This document shows, piece by piece, positions 20,907 through 29,091 of a stretch of DNA of 38,498 bases. The notes beneath the pieces are model-generated. The model was not told the origin of the DNA and searched no databases. It saw only the letters and a program-made list of their open reading frames with translations. The position numbers were made by a program, and so were the translations under genes. Each line of letters opens with the position of its first letter. Position 1 is the first letter of the stretch. Source of the DNA: a virus. Location: positions 1-38,498 of the IMG/VR virus record IMGVR_UViG_3300005563_000024; one strand, written 5' to 3'.

Positions 20907-21314
20907 TTAGGCGTTCAAGCCGTATTCTATGGTGATGTCTATTGCCTTGCGGGTGTGTCCTCCGGCGTTGAGAGATGGGCCAGCCTCTGCACAGCGGCCA
21001 ACGGTTGCGCCGCGCAGGAGCAGGCCGGTCGCCAGCGTGGTCAGTTCCTTTTGCACGGCCTGCGCCTGCACCTCAAGGGCGCCGATAGTCGCGTCCTTGT
21101 AGATCGTCAGCAGGATGGAACCGGACGGAATGGAGGTCATGCCATCGGCGTAGCGGGACCGGCGCTCATCAATGGGATTTATCATGCCGAAGGTGCCCGA
21201 GGTGCCGGACGGCGCGTCAGGGTACCACGTATCCATCGCGTAGGATGCGCACAGGTCGAGCATGGTTGCCAGGGCCTGGATGGCTGGCGTTGGCGTGGTC
21301 AGATGCTGCGTCAC
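20907..21314 (-). CDS. Neck / tail-terminator-like protein (135 aa)
   Basis: The GTG start at 21314 overlaps the preceding stop (GTGA). The product MTQHLTTPTPAIQALATMLDL starts with a helix and then alternates strands (GSILLTIYKDATIGALEVQAQAVQKELTTLA), ending AIDITIEYGLNA. This alpha-beta layout at about 135 residues, directly before the tail tube gene, is typical of tail-terminator or completion proteins. The assignment depends mainly on position. Confidence 0.6.
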   Translation of the reverse strand: MTQHLTTPTPAIQALATMLDLCASYAMDTWYPDAPSGTSGTFGMINPIDERRSRYADGMTSIPSGSILLTIYKDATIGALEVQAQAVQKELTTLATGLLLRGATVGRCAEAGPSLNAGGHTRKAIDITIEYGLNA

Positions 21315-21673
21315 TTGGCACCATCACGATCCGGGCCGAATTGCTGCGGCTGCGCTACTTCCAGGTTGGCGATCTGCTGAGCCTCAAACTTGGGCTTACG
21401 GCAGGAGTAGATGGTGCCCGTGCCTACGTCCTTGATGAAGTAGCCATCCACCATTGCGGGGGTAAGTGGCCCCTTGAGCACGGCGCCCAGCACTTGCACC
21501 TCGATGCCGTGCGCATCGTCCTGTGTATGGGGCGGTGGGCGTTGCTGGATCAGGAGGAAGCCGGGGAGCGCGACATAGGTGCCGCCGTAGGTTGCGCAGT
21601 AGCTGACAGAGTGCCCGTGCACGTCCGACAGGAGCGTGAAGCCGGTGGCGAATAGGTCGCTGGCGGTACTCAT
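21311..21673 (-). CDS. Neck protein, head-tail stopper position (120 aa)
   Basis: The start at 21673 is fixed by ATGA overlap with the membrane-protein gene. The product MSTASDLFATGFTLLSDVHG is strand-rich (GTYVALPGFLLIQQRPPP, GIEVQVLGAVLKGPLTPAMV, DGYFIKDVGTGTIYSC). Small beta-barrel stoppers look like this, and the gene precedes the tail-terminator candidate. No catalytic motif is visible. Confidence 0.6.
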   Translation of the reverse strand: MSTASDLFATGFTLLSDVHGHSVSYCATYGGTYVALPGFLLIQQRPPPHTQDDAHGIEVQVLGAVLKGPLTPAMVDGYFIKDVGTGTIYSCRKPKFEAQQIANLEVAQPQQFGPDRDGAK

Positions 21674-22107
21674 GCTAAAGCCTGTGCCTTCTTGCGTCGT
21701 GCCATACGAACAACGCGAGGCCAATAGCGGTACAGGAGGAAAGCAGCAAGAAGGCCAACAGCAACCGCAAGTATCCAGGGGTTGTTGCCCAGCCAGATAA
21801 AAGACGATCCCAGCAAGACCGCAGCCAGGCCGATAACGGCGATGTCTCCAAGGAGTTCACGGAAGGCGACAAGGGCTGGCATGACGAAACAGGCGACGAT
21901 ACCAAGGACTCCGAGTCCAAGGACAAACGATCCGGCCCATGTGAAGTAGAGCCCGATTGAAACGAGCGTCTCTCCGACGCCGGTTTTTGATTCGCCGTGA
22001 TTCGACCCCCGTGAGTCAGCACAGCCAAACAGGAAGCACGCCAGAGCGGCGGCGGCAAAGAGCGAGCCGATAGCAAAACAGATGCGGTCGAATGTGCGTT
22101 TGGTCAT
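21670..22107 (-). CDS. Multi-span membrane protein (145 aa)
   Basis: ATG 22107 overlaps the upstream stop by ATGA and has AGAGG before it. Four hydrophobic segments are visible (about residues 11-28, 49-70, 80-100, 106-125), followed by a basic tail (RYWPRVVRMARRKKAQALA). The first segment contains FGC, but the -2 residue is Phe, so lipidation is unlikely. A membrane protein between tail fibre and neck genes is unusual. It could be a holin, an exclusion protein or an entry channel. It shares an operon with the single-span protein upstream. Confidence 0.65.
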   Translation of the reverse strand: MTKRTFDRICFAIGSLFAAAALACFLFGCADSRGSNHGESKTGVGETLVSIGLYFTWAGSFVLGLGVLGIVACFVMPALVAFRELLGDIAVIGLAAVLLGSSFIWLGNNPWILAVAVGLLAAFLLYRYWPRVVRMARRKKAQALA

Positions 22108-22436
22108 ACGTGCCTCTGCGGGAGCGGCGTGCGATGAACGCCAGTCTCTATCAGGCATGGGCGGGTGCGTAGCGCCGACAGAATCTCGATGTTGGTATCA
22201 GCGGCGCGCTTGCTTTGGTGCGTGTTGTCGCTGATACAGGTGGTCAGGATGTGAACGCGACTGTCTTCCACATCGCCCAAGCGCTTGCTGATATGGCGGA
22301 ATACCTTGATGCCGAGGATGATGACCACGGACACGAGCACTATGAGAAGCCCAAGCAGGACAGCGACAACGCCTCCGACGCGATTCAATTGCTCGAAGGT
22401 CGCTGCGGCTGTGGTGATGGCGGTTGCGGGGTCCAT
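22104..22436 (-). CDS. Single-span membrane protein, possible holin (110 aa)
   Basis: The product MDPATAITTAAATFEQLNRVG has one strong membrane segment (GGVVAVLLGLLIVLVSVVII, about residues 21-43). A basic cytoplasmic helix (KVFRHISKRLGDVEDSRVHI) and a polar tail with two Cys follow. The layout, short N-terminus, one helix, charged tail, occurs in small phage holins and in membrane-anchored accessory proteins. The ribosome site is weak. It overlaps the four-span protein by ATGA, so the two may work together. Confidence 0.6.
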   Translation of the reverse strand: MDPATAITTAAATFEQLNRVGGVVAVLLGLLIVLVSVVIILGIKVFRHISKRLGDVEDSRVHILTTCISDNTHQSKRAADTNIEILSALRTRPCLIETGVHRTPLPQRHV

Positions 22437-22438
22437 GT

Positions 22439-22483
22439 TATTTCTCGTTGCGGTGACGGTCGCTGTCGATGTCTTCGGTCATG
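22439..22483 (-). CDS. Possible 14-residue leader ORF
   Basis: MTEDIDSDRHRNEK is encoded after AAGGATCGGCC, ending just before the ATG of the membrane-protein gene. It may couple translation between the 69-residue gene and the membrane protein, which has only a weak ribosome site of its own. Confidence 0.3.
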
Positions 22484-22491
22484 GCCGATCC

Positions 22492-22701
22492 TTACGCCTT
22501 CGCCTTGATGAAGGCCATGAGGGTGCGTGTCGCCTCTTGGGCGGATGGCAAGATCGCCTGTGCCGTTTGATTCTGACCACGCGCAGCGAGGTCGCGCAGG
22601 TAGTCAGCCGCAAGTCCGTCGAGGAACTTCACGGCGTGGGCTGCCTGTTCGTCTGTGCCGGAGATGGCGGCAGGATTAGGTTGTGCTAGTTTCTTGGCCA
22701 T
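22492..22701 (-). CDS. Small alpha-helical protein (69 aa)
   Basis: AAGGAATAATT precedes ATG 22701. The product MAKKLAQPNPAAISGTDEQA is nearly all helical with many Ala and Leu (AVKFLDGLAADYLRDLAARG, then QEATRTLMAFIKAKA). It follows the fibre gene by 9 bases. The place suggests a fibre chaperone or a virion accessory protein; no family is recognised. Confidence 0.6.
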   Translation of the reverse strand: MAKKLAQPNPAAISGTDEQAAHAVKFLDGLAADYLRDLAARGQNQTAQAILPSAQEATRTLMAFIKAKA

Positions 22702-22710
22702 AATTATTCC

Positions 22711-24003
22711 TTACCAACAGGGGATGAAACGGGTCGTGCCGTTGTCGTTGATCGGCACCCACTTCGTCGGGTTTCCAGCGGCTGGAGCATTCGTCAGCGT
22801 TCCGAGCGATGCCGCCGCCCCGTTAGTCAGCGCAGCGCTTGTAGTGTGTAGCGTTGCCGATCCGGTCGTGATGCCGCCAGCGCAGGCAATGGCAGCGGCA
22901 TTGGTGCTGCTGACGGTCAGCGTTGTGCCGGTGGTCTTGGAGATGGTCAGGCCGTTGCTTGCCGTTGATAGCGCCAGCGGGCGAACGATGGTCATTGCGG
23001 AACCAGCGGCGCGAATCATGGTCAGTGGGCTATCAATGAAGCCACCTGCATCGTCATACGCATTCCAGGCGAAGTCTGACCCGGCATTAGATCCGCTCTC
23101 TGCCGTTCCGTTGCAGGTTACGAGCCAGCGGAAACTGCCACCCGTCTGGAAGGTAAAGGCGCGGTTGTTGCCAGCGGCTGCATTGACGTTGACATAGGTG
23201 GAAAGCGCACGGGCATTCGCGCCCGCTTCGATGACTACGCCAGCGCCTGCACCGACAACGAAAGCAGTTCCGGTGGTGACTGACAGACCGCCTGCTCCGG
23301 TGATGCTTAGTCCGCTTGCGCTACTGAAGGTGTTTAGCGCGGTCCATGTATTGGCAACAGCCAAAAGTCCAGCCGTTCCCGTTGCCGGAACTGTCAGTGT
23401 GAATCCGCCAAGGGCCAGCGTTCCGCCGCCCGTGATTGTGGTAGCCGTCGCGTTGGTGATGGTACCCGCGTTGTTGACGCCGGTACCGCCTGCCGTCGAT
23501 GGCAGGATGCCGCTGATATGCGCAGTCAGGTCGATCTTACCCCAGCTTGGCGCAGTCGTAACACCGCCGCTGATAAGGGCATTGCCGGTCGCCACACCGG
23601 CCAGCTTTGCCAGAGTGGTGCCAGCGCTGGCGTAGATCAGGTCGCCAACGGCATAGGAGGCGAGCCCAGTGCCGCCGCGCGCAGCCGCCAGCGTGCCGGT
23701 GCCGATGTCGCCAGCGTCAAGCGCGGACCATGCGGCAGTCGTGCCGTTGCTCTTGAGGAAGGTCGAGGCCGAGCCTATGGCCAACGTCCCGACCGTGTTC
23801 GCACCGCTTCCGAGGATCAGCCCGCCAAGCGCAATGGAGGCCAGCGCCAAGACCGACAGACCCGCGGTCGATGGCGTTACGCCACGCACTAGGTCCGCGT
23901 CCAGCCCGCTGCCGGTCCCGTCCACCGTCTTGATGCGTGCCAGCATCGTGGATGGAGAGAAGCCGCCTGATGGCGTTGCAAGAGTTGTTCCGCCGCCGCT
24001 CAT
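22711..24003 (-). CDS. Fibre-type surface protein with GGTG repeats (430 aa)
   Basis: ATG 24003 overlaps the preceding stop by ATGA. The sequence carries the repeated fibre motif AARGGTG...YASAGTTLAKLAGVATGNAL and STAGGTGVNNAGTITNATAT, with low charge and very high Gly/Ala/Thr. It ends WVPINDNGTTRFIPCW, a C-terminal tip common among fibre proteins. Such proteins form long beta-helical trimers that contact the host. The gene lies between the head-decoration gene and the neck genes, not at the end of the tail module, which raises the possibility of a capsid-attached fibre. Confidence 0.8.
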   Translation of the reverse strand: MSGGGTTLATPSGGFSPSTMLARIKTVDGTGSGLDADLVRGVTPSTAGLSVLALASIALGGLILGSGANTVGTLAIGSASTFLKSNGTTAAWSALDAGDIGTGTLAAARGGTGLASYAVGDLIYASAGTTLAKLAGVATGNALISGGVTTAPSWGKIDLTAHISGILPSTAGGTGVNNAGTITNATATTITGGGTLALGGFTLTVPATGTAGLLAVANTWTALNTFSSASGLSITGAGGLSVTTGTAFVVGAGAGVVIEAGANARALSTYVNVNAAAGNNRAFTFQTGGSFRWLVTCNGTAESGSNAGSDFAWNAYDDAGGFIDSPLTMIRAAGSAMTIVRPLALSTASNGLTISKTTGTTLTVSSTNAAAIACAGGITTGSATLHTTSAALTNGAAASLGTLTNAPAAGNPTKWVPINDNGTTRFIPCW

Positions 24004-24749
24004 ACGCCTGCGTTATCCCGGGTGCCCCAGAGGACGGTGATCGCCACGCTTGCCGCGGTGATGACCTTGGTGCCTTCGCCAAGCGAAAGCTGGAGAGTGC
24101 ATGCCGTGCTGCGCGTGTTGTTCATCACCGCGATGGCCGTTGGGAATACGTCCTTCGTGATGCGGATGGTGCGGTCGCCGCTGGCATCGGTCAGGATCGT
24201 CACCGTCAGGTCGGTCGATGGTACGGTGGGGGCCGCTCCGCTCTCCGCACTATCCAACTTGATGGTGGCCAACTTCGTGTCACAGGCCGCCAGGGAAGCG
24301 GCGCCAATGGTCAGCAGTGCGCTCTCAGTGATGCTCACCGTCACGTCGAAGCTGTCGCCATCGTACAGGATGGCGGAGTCAAAGGTCGTGGTTGGCGTGA
24401 TCGCTACGCTGCCGCTGGTGGCGATGAAGCCGCCGATATCGTCCAGGCCGTAGGCGTAACCAATGCCGTTCCAGAGGGCGAAGGTGGCGTAGTCGGTTGC
24501 TGGGACCGTCATGCGGATGGCATAGGAGCCAAGCGGAACGGCATAGCTCAGTTCATGGTCGCCGTTGGTTTCGCTGCGCACCATGTCCCATGTGGGCTGG
24601 CTGGCGAGCGCAACGCCGAGGTCATCGTACCAAGTCAGGTCATAGCCTGCCCCGGTCATCGCCGCTTTGTTGGCGAAGTCTTGCGCGACGCCGGTCGCTA
24701 GGACCGAAAGGTTCGTCCAGAGCGTGTCGTTGTGGCCTACGGCGGTCAT
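24000..24749 (-). CDS. Virion beta-sandwich protein, fibre partner (249 aa)
   Basis: GGAACGCCC precedes ATG 24749. The product MTAVGHNDTLWTNLSVLATG is composed of Thr/Ser/Ala-rich strands: GSYAIRMTVPATDYATFALW, GDSFDVTVSITESALLTIGA, KLATIKLDSAESG, DLTVTILTDASGDRTIRITK. The pattern looks like stacked immunoglobulin-like or BppU-type sandwich domains. It is coupled to the fibre gene, so it probably anchors that fibre. The operon's terminator lies just upstream, so this pair may be expressed at lower levels than the capsid genes. Confidence 0.65.
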   Translation of the reverse strand: MTAVGHNDTLWTNLSVLATGVAQDFANKAAMTGAGYDLTWYDDLGVALASQPTWDMVRSETNGDHELSYAVPLGSYAIRMTVPATDYATFALWNGIGYAYGLDDIGGFIATSGSVAITPTTTFDSAILYDGDSFDVTVSITESALLTIGAASLAACDTKLATIKLDSAESGAAPTVPSTDLTVTILTDASGDRTIRITKDVFPTAIAVMNNTRSTACTLQLSLGEGTKVITAASVAITVLWGTRDNAGV

Positions 24750-24770
24750 GGGCGTTCCGGGGTGGTGTCA

Positions 24771-24810
24771 CTAGAAACGGAAACGGCGTCGAGGCGGAAC
24801 CCCGACGCCG
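24771..24810 (-). terminator. Rho-independent terminator after the head genes
   Basis: On the minus strand, cggcgtcg pairs perfectly with cgacgccg (8 bp, 11-base loop, plus-strand positions 24784-24791 and 24803-24810) and is followed by TTTCCGTTTCT. It lies between the cement-protein gene and the fibre-pair genes and would reduce read-through into the tail genes. Confidence 0.7.
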
Positions 24811-24837
24811 ACACGCATCGGAGCGCGTTATGCCGGA

Positions 24838-25197
24838 TCAGGTCGCGGTGGGCGGGATGGGTCCGAACAGTTCAACCAGGACGCTGGTTGCCGCAGCCGC
24901 AGCGGTTTCAAGCGCCATGGCATTGAGCAGGACCGCGCCGGTCGAGGTGGCGTTGCTCAGTTTGTTCGACTTGAAGTACACCTTGTCGCCAAAGGCGAAC
25001 GAGATGCCCGTGGTCGTGAGCTTCGTTACCGCCACAGTGCCACGGTATTTCACGAGGCAGAGGCCCGCCGCGGCCACGGTTTCGAGGGCGACCACGTAGC
25101 TGTCGAGGATGAGGTAGACCTGGCCCTTGGTGTAACCACCGGTTGGGACCGTGACCTGGCGTACGCCGGAGTCGTTGTTGCTGTCGCCTGCGGGCAT
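24838..25197 (-). CDS. Capsid cement/decoration protein, DUF2190 type (119 aa)
   Basis: AAGGAATTACCC precedes ATG 25197. The product (VTVPTGGYTKGQVYLILD, VALETVAAAGLCLVKYRGTV, ISFAFGDKVYFKS) matches the DUF2190 family of small beta-barrel proteins that bind outside the capsid lattice. Length and place, immediately after the capsid gene, are typical. The end FGPIPPTAT is a flexible tail. High expression is expected, and a terminator follows. Confidence 0.82.
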   Translation of the reverse strand: MPAGDSNNDSGVRQVTVPTGGYTKGQVYLILDSYVVALETVAAAGLCLVKYRGTVAVTKLTTTGISFAFGDKVYFKSNKLSNATSTGAVLLNAMALETAAAAATSVLVELFGPIPPTAT

Positions 25198-25227
25198 GGG
25201 TAATTCCTTGGGTGTTTGGGTGGTGGC

Positions 25228-27261
25228 TTAGGCCGCGGTGGCCTTCTGCATGCCGCTCACGCGCACAGCAGGGGTGGCCGCGCCGTCGGTGTGGGTGGCC
25301 ATTGTGGCCTGCACCGGGAGCATGATCTTGTATTTCTCGGCGGCGACCGCGCCCGCATCGTAAGGCATGATTATCGGGGTCTGCCCGACGCCTTCGAGGA
25401 AGTTCACCAGCACGGTATCCACAACGGTCGGATCGCCGGTCAGGTAGTAGTCGGTCGTCAGCGCGCCACCAGCCAGGGCCGTGTCGCTGATCCAGTGCGA
25501 TTCCACCGGGATGATCTGCTTGGAGCCCAGCGAGGGGGCGGTGGTCTGTCCCGGCCCGTAGATGGCACCAGTGGCGACCTGAGCGGGAACCGCGTTGGCC
25601 GGATCGTGGAGCAGGTAGCGGGCGACGATGCCCAGCTTCTCGTTGGCCGGGCTGAGCTTGGCCTTGAGGGCCGCGCGGGGCTTGTCCAGGTTCGCGGCGG
25701 TCGCAAGACCGGCGCTGGTGCTGGTGTCATTGGTCCAGGTGCCGCCGACGAGCTTGGAGTACACCAAGCGGTCAACGGTCATGGCAGCAAGTGCGCCAGT
25801 GCGGCTCAGGTCACGCAGGATCTGACCGAGCTGGTCATTCACGATGGCCTGGAAGCTGACCGAGATGGTCGCGCCGAACAGGCCCAGCGTGCTGTTGTAG
25901 CCGCCGTCCTTCTGGAGCAGTTCCGGGAAGGCGACGCCTTCTGCGGTTTCAATCAGGCGACCGCTGGACAGGCCAGTATTGGTGACCTGGAGGAAGTTGG
26001 GCACATCGCGGACGGTGGACCAAACCTGCCAGGTCGCGCCGTTGTAGGACTCGAAGCCCTTTTGCAGCGCCTTGTGGGCGACGTTGGCGAGCAGAGTCGA
26101 GAAGTTCGACACGATCTTATTGGGCGCATCGCGGCGACCAAGGGTGCGCAGGTCGAGCGACCCCGCCATCTGAGCGGCCATCTCGGCATCGCTCCAGTAG
26201 TCAGAGTTCGCGAAACCGGCAGCGCGAGCCACGGCGCGCAGGATCTGGCGCATCGGCATGGTCGATGTGGAGGCCCCCGCGTCCTTGATTTCCTTGGCCT
26301 CGTCCGCATTGGGGGTGATGCCGCCCATGCGATAGAGCGAGGCACGGGCGTGGGTGATGATCTTATCGCCAGCATCGCGGGTGATGGTCACAATCGTTTC
26401 CTTTGGTTCGGCGGTTTTCTCGCGCTCAGCAATGGCGCGGACCATCGCATCGTTGGCCTTCTCGTCGGTCATGCCGAGGTAGTCGCTGGCCTTGAGGTTG
26501 AGCGATTCGGCGCGCACGGCGATCTCACGGTCCCGCTTCATGTCAGCGGCGCGGGCGGCTTCGCTCGGTGCCTGCTTGACTTCGCGCGCTTCCGGGGCGT
26601 AGTCCGCTTCCGGCTCTTTGCCTTCCTTGTGGAGCGCGCGCAGGCTGTCCGACTGTTCGTCGGTCAGCTTCTCGAAGATGAAGCCGCGAGCCTTGAGCCA
26701 GAGAGCGAAGTTCATACGGGTTCCTTGCGGCTTTTTGCCGTCGTTGAAATGATCGGGGAGGGAGCGCGAGCGCAGTCCTGCGCTGTCGTCCGCTGGGATG
26801 GGGGTAAGGCTGACTTCGAGCAGGCGCCACGAGTTGACGGTGAGGGTCCGCGTCTCACGGTCCCACTGCGTGTCAGATTCTAAGAAGTGGTAGCCAATCG
26901 ACACACCGCGCAGGGCGCCGGATTCGATGGCATCGGCCACGGACACGCCGCTATCCATGCGGGCGTCGGGCAGCAATTCGGCGTCGATCTCCATTTGATC
27001 GCCAGCAACGCGGATGGCGGTGATAGGACCGGCGATGCGGTTGGGGTCGTGATTGACCAGCATGGCCTTGGCGGCGTCGCGGCTGATGGCCCCGTCCTTG
27101 TGGACCAGAATCTCACGATAGCCGCCCCAATCCACGGCACGGGCAGTGCTTGCCACCATCGTCAGGACCTTGCGCTTCTTATCACCTTCCGTGACTTCGC
27201 GGATGCTCACGCCCGCATTGAAGCGGTGGAACACGGTCGATTTGTCGCGGCGCATAGTCAT
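25228..27261 (-). CDS. Fused prohead protease-scaffold-major capsid protein (677 aa)
   Basis: One uninterrupted frame contains an HK97-type prohead protease (VLTMVASTARAVDWGGYREI, AMLVNHDPNRIAGPI with a likely catalytic His, GALRGVSIGYHF with the Ser region, LLEVSLTPIPAD; residues 1-165). A Glu/Lys-rich helical segment (about 180-280) probably acts as the scaffold. The capsid protein itself runs from about 330 to the end. Such fusions are known in some phages; the protease must cut itself free in the prohead. The start may be ATG 27261 or ATG 27255; there is no strong ribosome site for either. A palindrome lies 35 nt upstream. Confidence 0.85.
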   Translation of the reverse strand: MTMRRDKSTVFHRFNAGVSIREVTEGDKKRKVLTMVASTARAVDWGGYREILVHKDGAISRDAAKAMLVNHDPNRIAGPITAIRVAGDQMEIDAELLPDARMDSGVSVADAIESGALRGVSIGYHFLESDTQWDRETRTLTVNSWRLLEVSLTPIPADDSAGLRSRSLPDHFNDGKKPQGTRMNFALWLKARGFIFEKLTDEQSDSLRALHKEGKEPEADYAPEAREVKQAPSEAARAADMKRDREIAVRAESLNLKASDYLGMTDEKANDAMVRAIAEREKTAEPKETIVTITRDAGDKIITHARASLYRMGGITPNADEAKEIKDAGASTSTMPMRQILRAVARAAGFANSDYWSDAEMAAQMAGSLDLRTLGRRDAPNKIVSNFSTLLANVAHKALQKGFESYNGATWQVWSTVRDVPNFLQVTNTGLSSGRLIETAEGVAFPELLQKDGGYNSTLGLFGATISVSFQAIVNDQLGQILRDLSRTGALAAMTVDRLVYSKLVGGTWTNDTSTSAGLATAANLDKPRAALKAKLSPANEKLGIVARYLLHDPANAVPAQVATGAIYGPGQTTAPSLGSKQIIPVESHWISDTALAGGALTTDYYLTGDPTVVDTVLVNFLEGVGQTPIIMPYDAGAVAAEKYKIMLPVQATMATHTDGAATPAVRVSGMQKATAA

Positions 27262-27272
27262 GTTGGCTTTAC

Positions 27273-28841
27273 TTACGAATCCGCATTGGGCGGCAAAATA
27301 GTGTTTGCACTATTCTCGGGATCTGTCTCGGGATCTGCTCCGACTTGCGGCTCAGGCGCAGGCGCATTCGTTCCCGACAGGTCGAAGGAAAGCCCGAGCG
27401 CCGCGGCCTCTTTCTTCTGCGCAGCCAACCGGCGCCACACTTCGCGGTAGTCCTTGCCGCGCTTCGCCATCTCGGTTTCCCAATCGGTGAAGCCAGCGGC
27501 GACCGCCATGGAAATAGCCTGGATGTCATCGCGCGGATTGACGTAGGGCATGCCGTCCGGCAGGAGGCGGTACGCCTTCCGCTTCGGGACCGGGATGCCA
27601 GCCATTGCGCACAGGTACGGCAGCACACGCAGATAGAGAGCGCCGATGGTTTGATGCCCGAAGGTTTCCTTGACGGGAGAGAGCAGCCGCTCGCTGTCCT
27701 GTTGATCGGCGCGCATGCTGGAGTAGTTGGCGCGCTTGGGGTCGCGGTCCAGCCAGCGGGCGGACACGCCAGCGGCAGCGGCGACCGACCCACGCAGCAT
27801 GCGGGAAAAGCCTTCGATCTGCTGACCGGGACGGTTGTGCATGAACGCCTTGACATCCTCGCCAGGGCGCACGCGGGCGATGGAGCCAACGCCAATTCCC
27901 TGCGCTGGGTCGTAGGCTGAGCCGTCTGTTGCCTGGCTCTCGCCGGTTCCGTCATCCAGCGGCGAGTGCATCTCGCTGGTCACGACCACGGCGATGCCGG
28001 AGCAATTGATTGCCGCCTTGAGTTCCGTGTCGATCAGGTCGCCCTCTTGATGGATGCGCTCGATGACCGGCGCAAGCCAGGGCTCGCCGCGGTTCTGAAG
28101 CGCGCGGCGGCGCTGAAAGCCGTGGTTGATGTCCTTGGCCGGAACGCGCTCCGCCATGTGATCGCCAACGCATGACTCTGGATTGCGCAGCCAGTAGGCC
28201 AGCGGACGTCCCCACTTGTCCACGTCGATGCCATTGACGCGGGTAATGGCGTCTTGCTTCTCGGCTGGCAGTTGGTCCGCAATCCACTCGCTATCCAGCG
28301 GCAGAACACGGAGCGGAACGCCGCCAAGGTCGGTCAGTTCGGGCAGGACAACGTAGCGCCAGACGTGTTCACCAGCCAGGAACCAGCCGCGGAACGCTTC
28401 GCCCTGGAGGTCGAAGATGGACCGCGTGCCGGTGATGTCACAGCCCATCTTGTAGGCTTGCCAGAAGGGACGGATGCGGGCGTTAATTCCTTCGTCGCCA
28501 TGGTCCGGGTCGAGGTCGATGCCGGTTCCAATCACATCGGCGCAGGATCCCTCCACGGCGGCACGGGCGGTTGCGTTGTCGCGGTCCAGCTTGCGGCATA
28601 GCGCGCGGATCTGGGCAAGCGACAGGTTGGCTAATTCGTTGGCGCTATACTGCGCCAGCATACGGGTTAGCCCGTTGATGATCTTCCGATTGGGGTCCAG
28701 CACTTGGTAGCCGCCGCCATTCGGCCAGCCCATGGCGAAGGCGGTCGCGGCAACCGCGTCATACAGTCCACGGGTAACGCCGCGCGCAGCCTTGAGCCAC
28801 GACTTGGCAGCGTTGCGCCAGGTTGATCGCTGGACGCTCAT
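27273..28841 (-). CDS. Portal protein, lambda type (522 aa)
   Basis: ATG 28841 overlaps the upstream stop (ATGA). The protein has the Phage_portal_2 layout: KLDRDNATARAAVEGSCADV, GTGIDLDPD, DLQGEAFRGWFLAGEHVWRY, PLRVLPLDSEWIADQL, then the DITRVNGIDVDKWGRPLAYW region and a long helical stretch (SVAAAAGVSARWLDRDPKRA). It ends with a disordered acidic tail. Length is normal. It forms the ring through which DNA enters and leaves the head. The last codons include an 18-bp palindrome. Confidence 0.92.
   Translation of the reverse strand: MSVQRSTWRNAAKSWLKAARGVTRGLYDAVAATAFAMGWPNGGGYQVLDPNRKIINGLTRMLAQYSANELANLSLAQIRALCRKLDRDNATARAAVEGSCADVIGTGIDLDPDHGDEGINARIRPFWQAYKMGCDITGTRSIFDLQGEAFRGWFLAGEHVWRYVVLPELTDLGGVPLRVLPLDSEWIADQLPAEKQDAITRVNGIDVDKWGRPLAYWLRNPESCVGDHMAERVPAKDINHGFQRRRALQNRGEPWLAPVIERIHQEGDLIDTELKAAINCSGIAVVVTSEMHSPLDDGTGESQATDGSAYDPAQGIGVGSIARVRPGEDVKAFMHNRPGQQIEGFSRMLRGSVAAAAGVSARWLDRDPKRANYSSMRADQQDSERLLSPVKETFGHQTIGALYLRVLPYLCAMAGIPVPKRKAYRLLPDGMPYVNPRDDIQAISMAVAAGFTDWETEMAKRGKDYREVWRRLAAQKKEAAALGLSFDLSGTNAPAPEPQVGADPETDPENSANTILPPNADS
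27297..27314. promoter_or_regulatory. 18-bp palindrome, copy 1 (before the capsid gene)
   Basis: On the minus strand this is AATAGTGCAAACACTATT, inverted 7-bp arms around 4 bases, inside the last codons of the portal gene. It ends exactly 35 nt before ATG 27261. The copy at 29092-29109 differs at only two central bases and has the same 35-nt distance to a start codon. Confidence 0.65.
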
Positions 28842-29056
28842 CGGCCACGCAGCCCGGTGACAACGCCACGTGGAAACATGGTCTGAGTCAGCCGATTCTT
28901 GTATTCTTCCAGCTTCAGTCGCTGATTGCTGAGCGCCACCCAATCGGGATTCGTGACGCTCGTGCCGTCTGCGCCTACGCTGGTCGGACTGACGGTGGTT
29001 AGCTTCGCGTCCAGCGCATCAATCTGCGCCTGGATGGAGACGGCGATGGTTGACAT
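28838..29056 (-). CDS. Small head-joining protein, gpW position (72 aa)
   Basis: From ATG 29056 the product MSTIAVSIQAQIDALDAKLT is a helical protein with VALSNQRLKLEEYKNRLTQTM, ending in a basic tail (FPRGVVTGLRGR). Its size and its position directly before the portal match gpW-type connector proteins of lambda-like phages. There is no strong ribosome site. An 18-bp palindrome lies 35 nt upstream, the same arrangement as for the capsid gene. Confidence 0.7.
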   Translation of the reverse strand: MSTIAVSIQAQIDALDAKLTTVSPTSVGADGTSVTNPDWVALSNQRLKLEEYKNRLTQTMFPRGVVTGLRGR

Positions 29057-29091
29057 TGACGGGCAGGCTAGCCGCGCCAATAACCACCGCT

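Noticed and set aside
22655-24040. Several plus-strand frames opposite the fibre gene
   Set aside because: The minus strand carries clear fibre repeats and a fibre tip; the plus frames are Val/Ala/Pro-rich mirror products of the repeat codons.
25216-26883. Plus-strand frame of 555 residues opposite the capsid fusion
   Set aside because: Antisense to a gene with clear protease and capsid motifs; high Gly, His and Arg with no recognisable domain.
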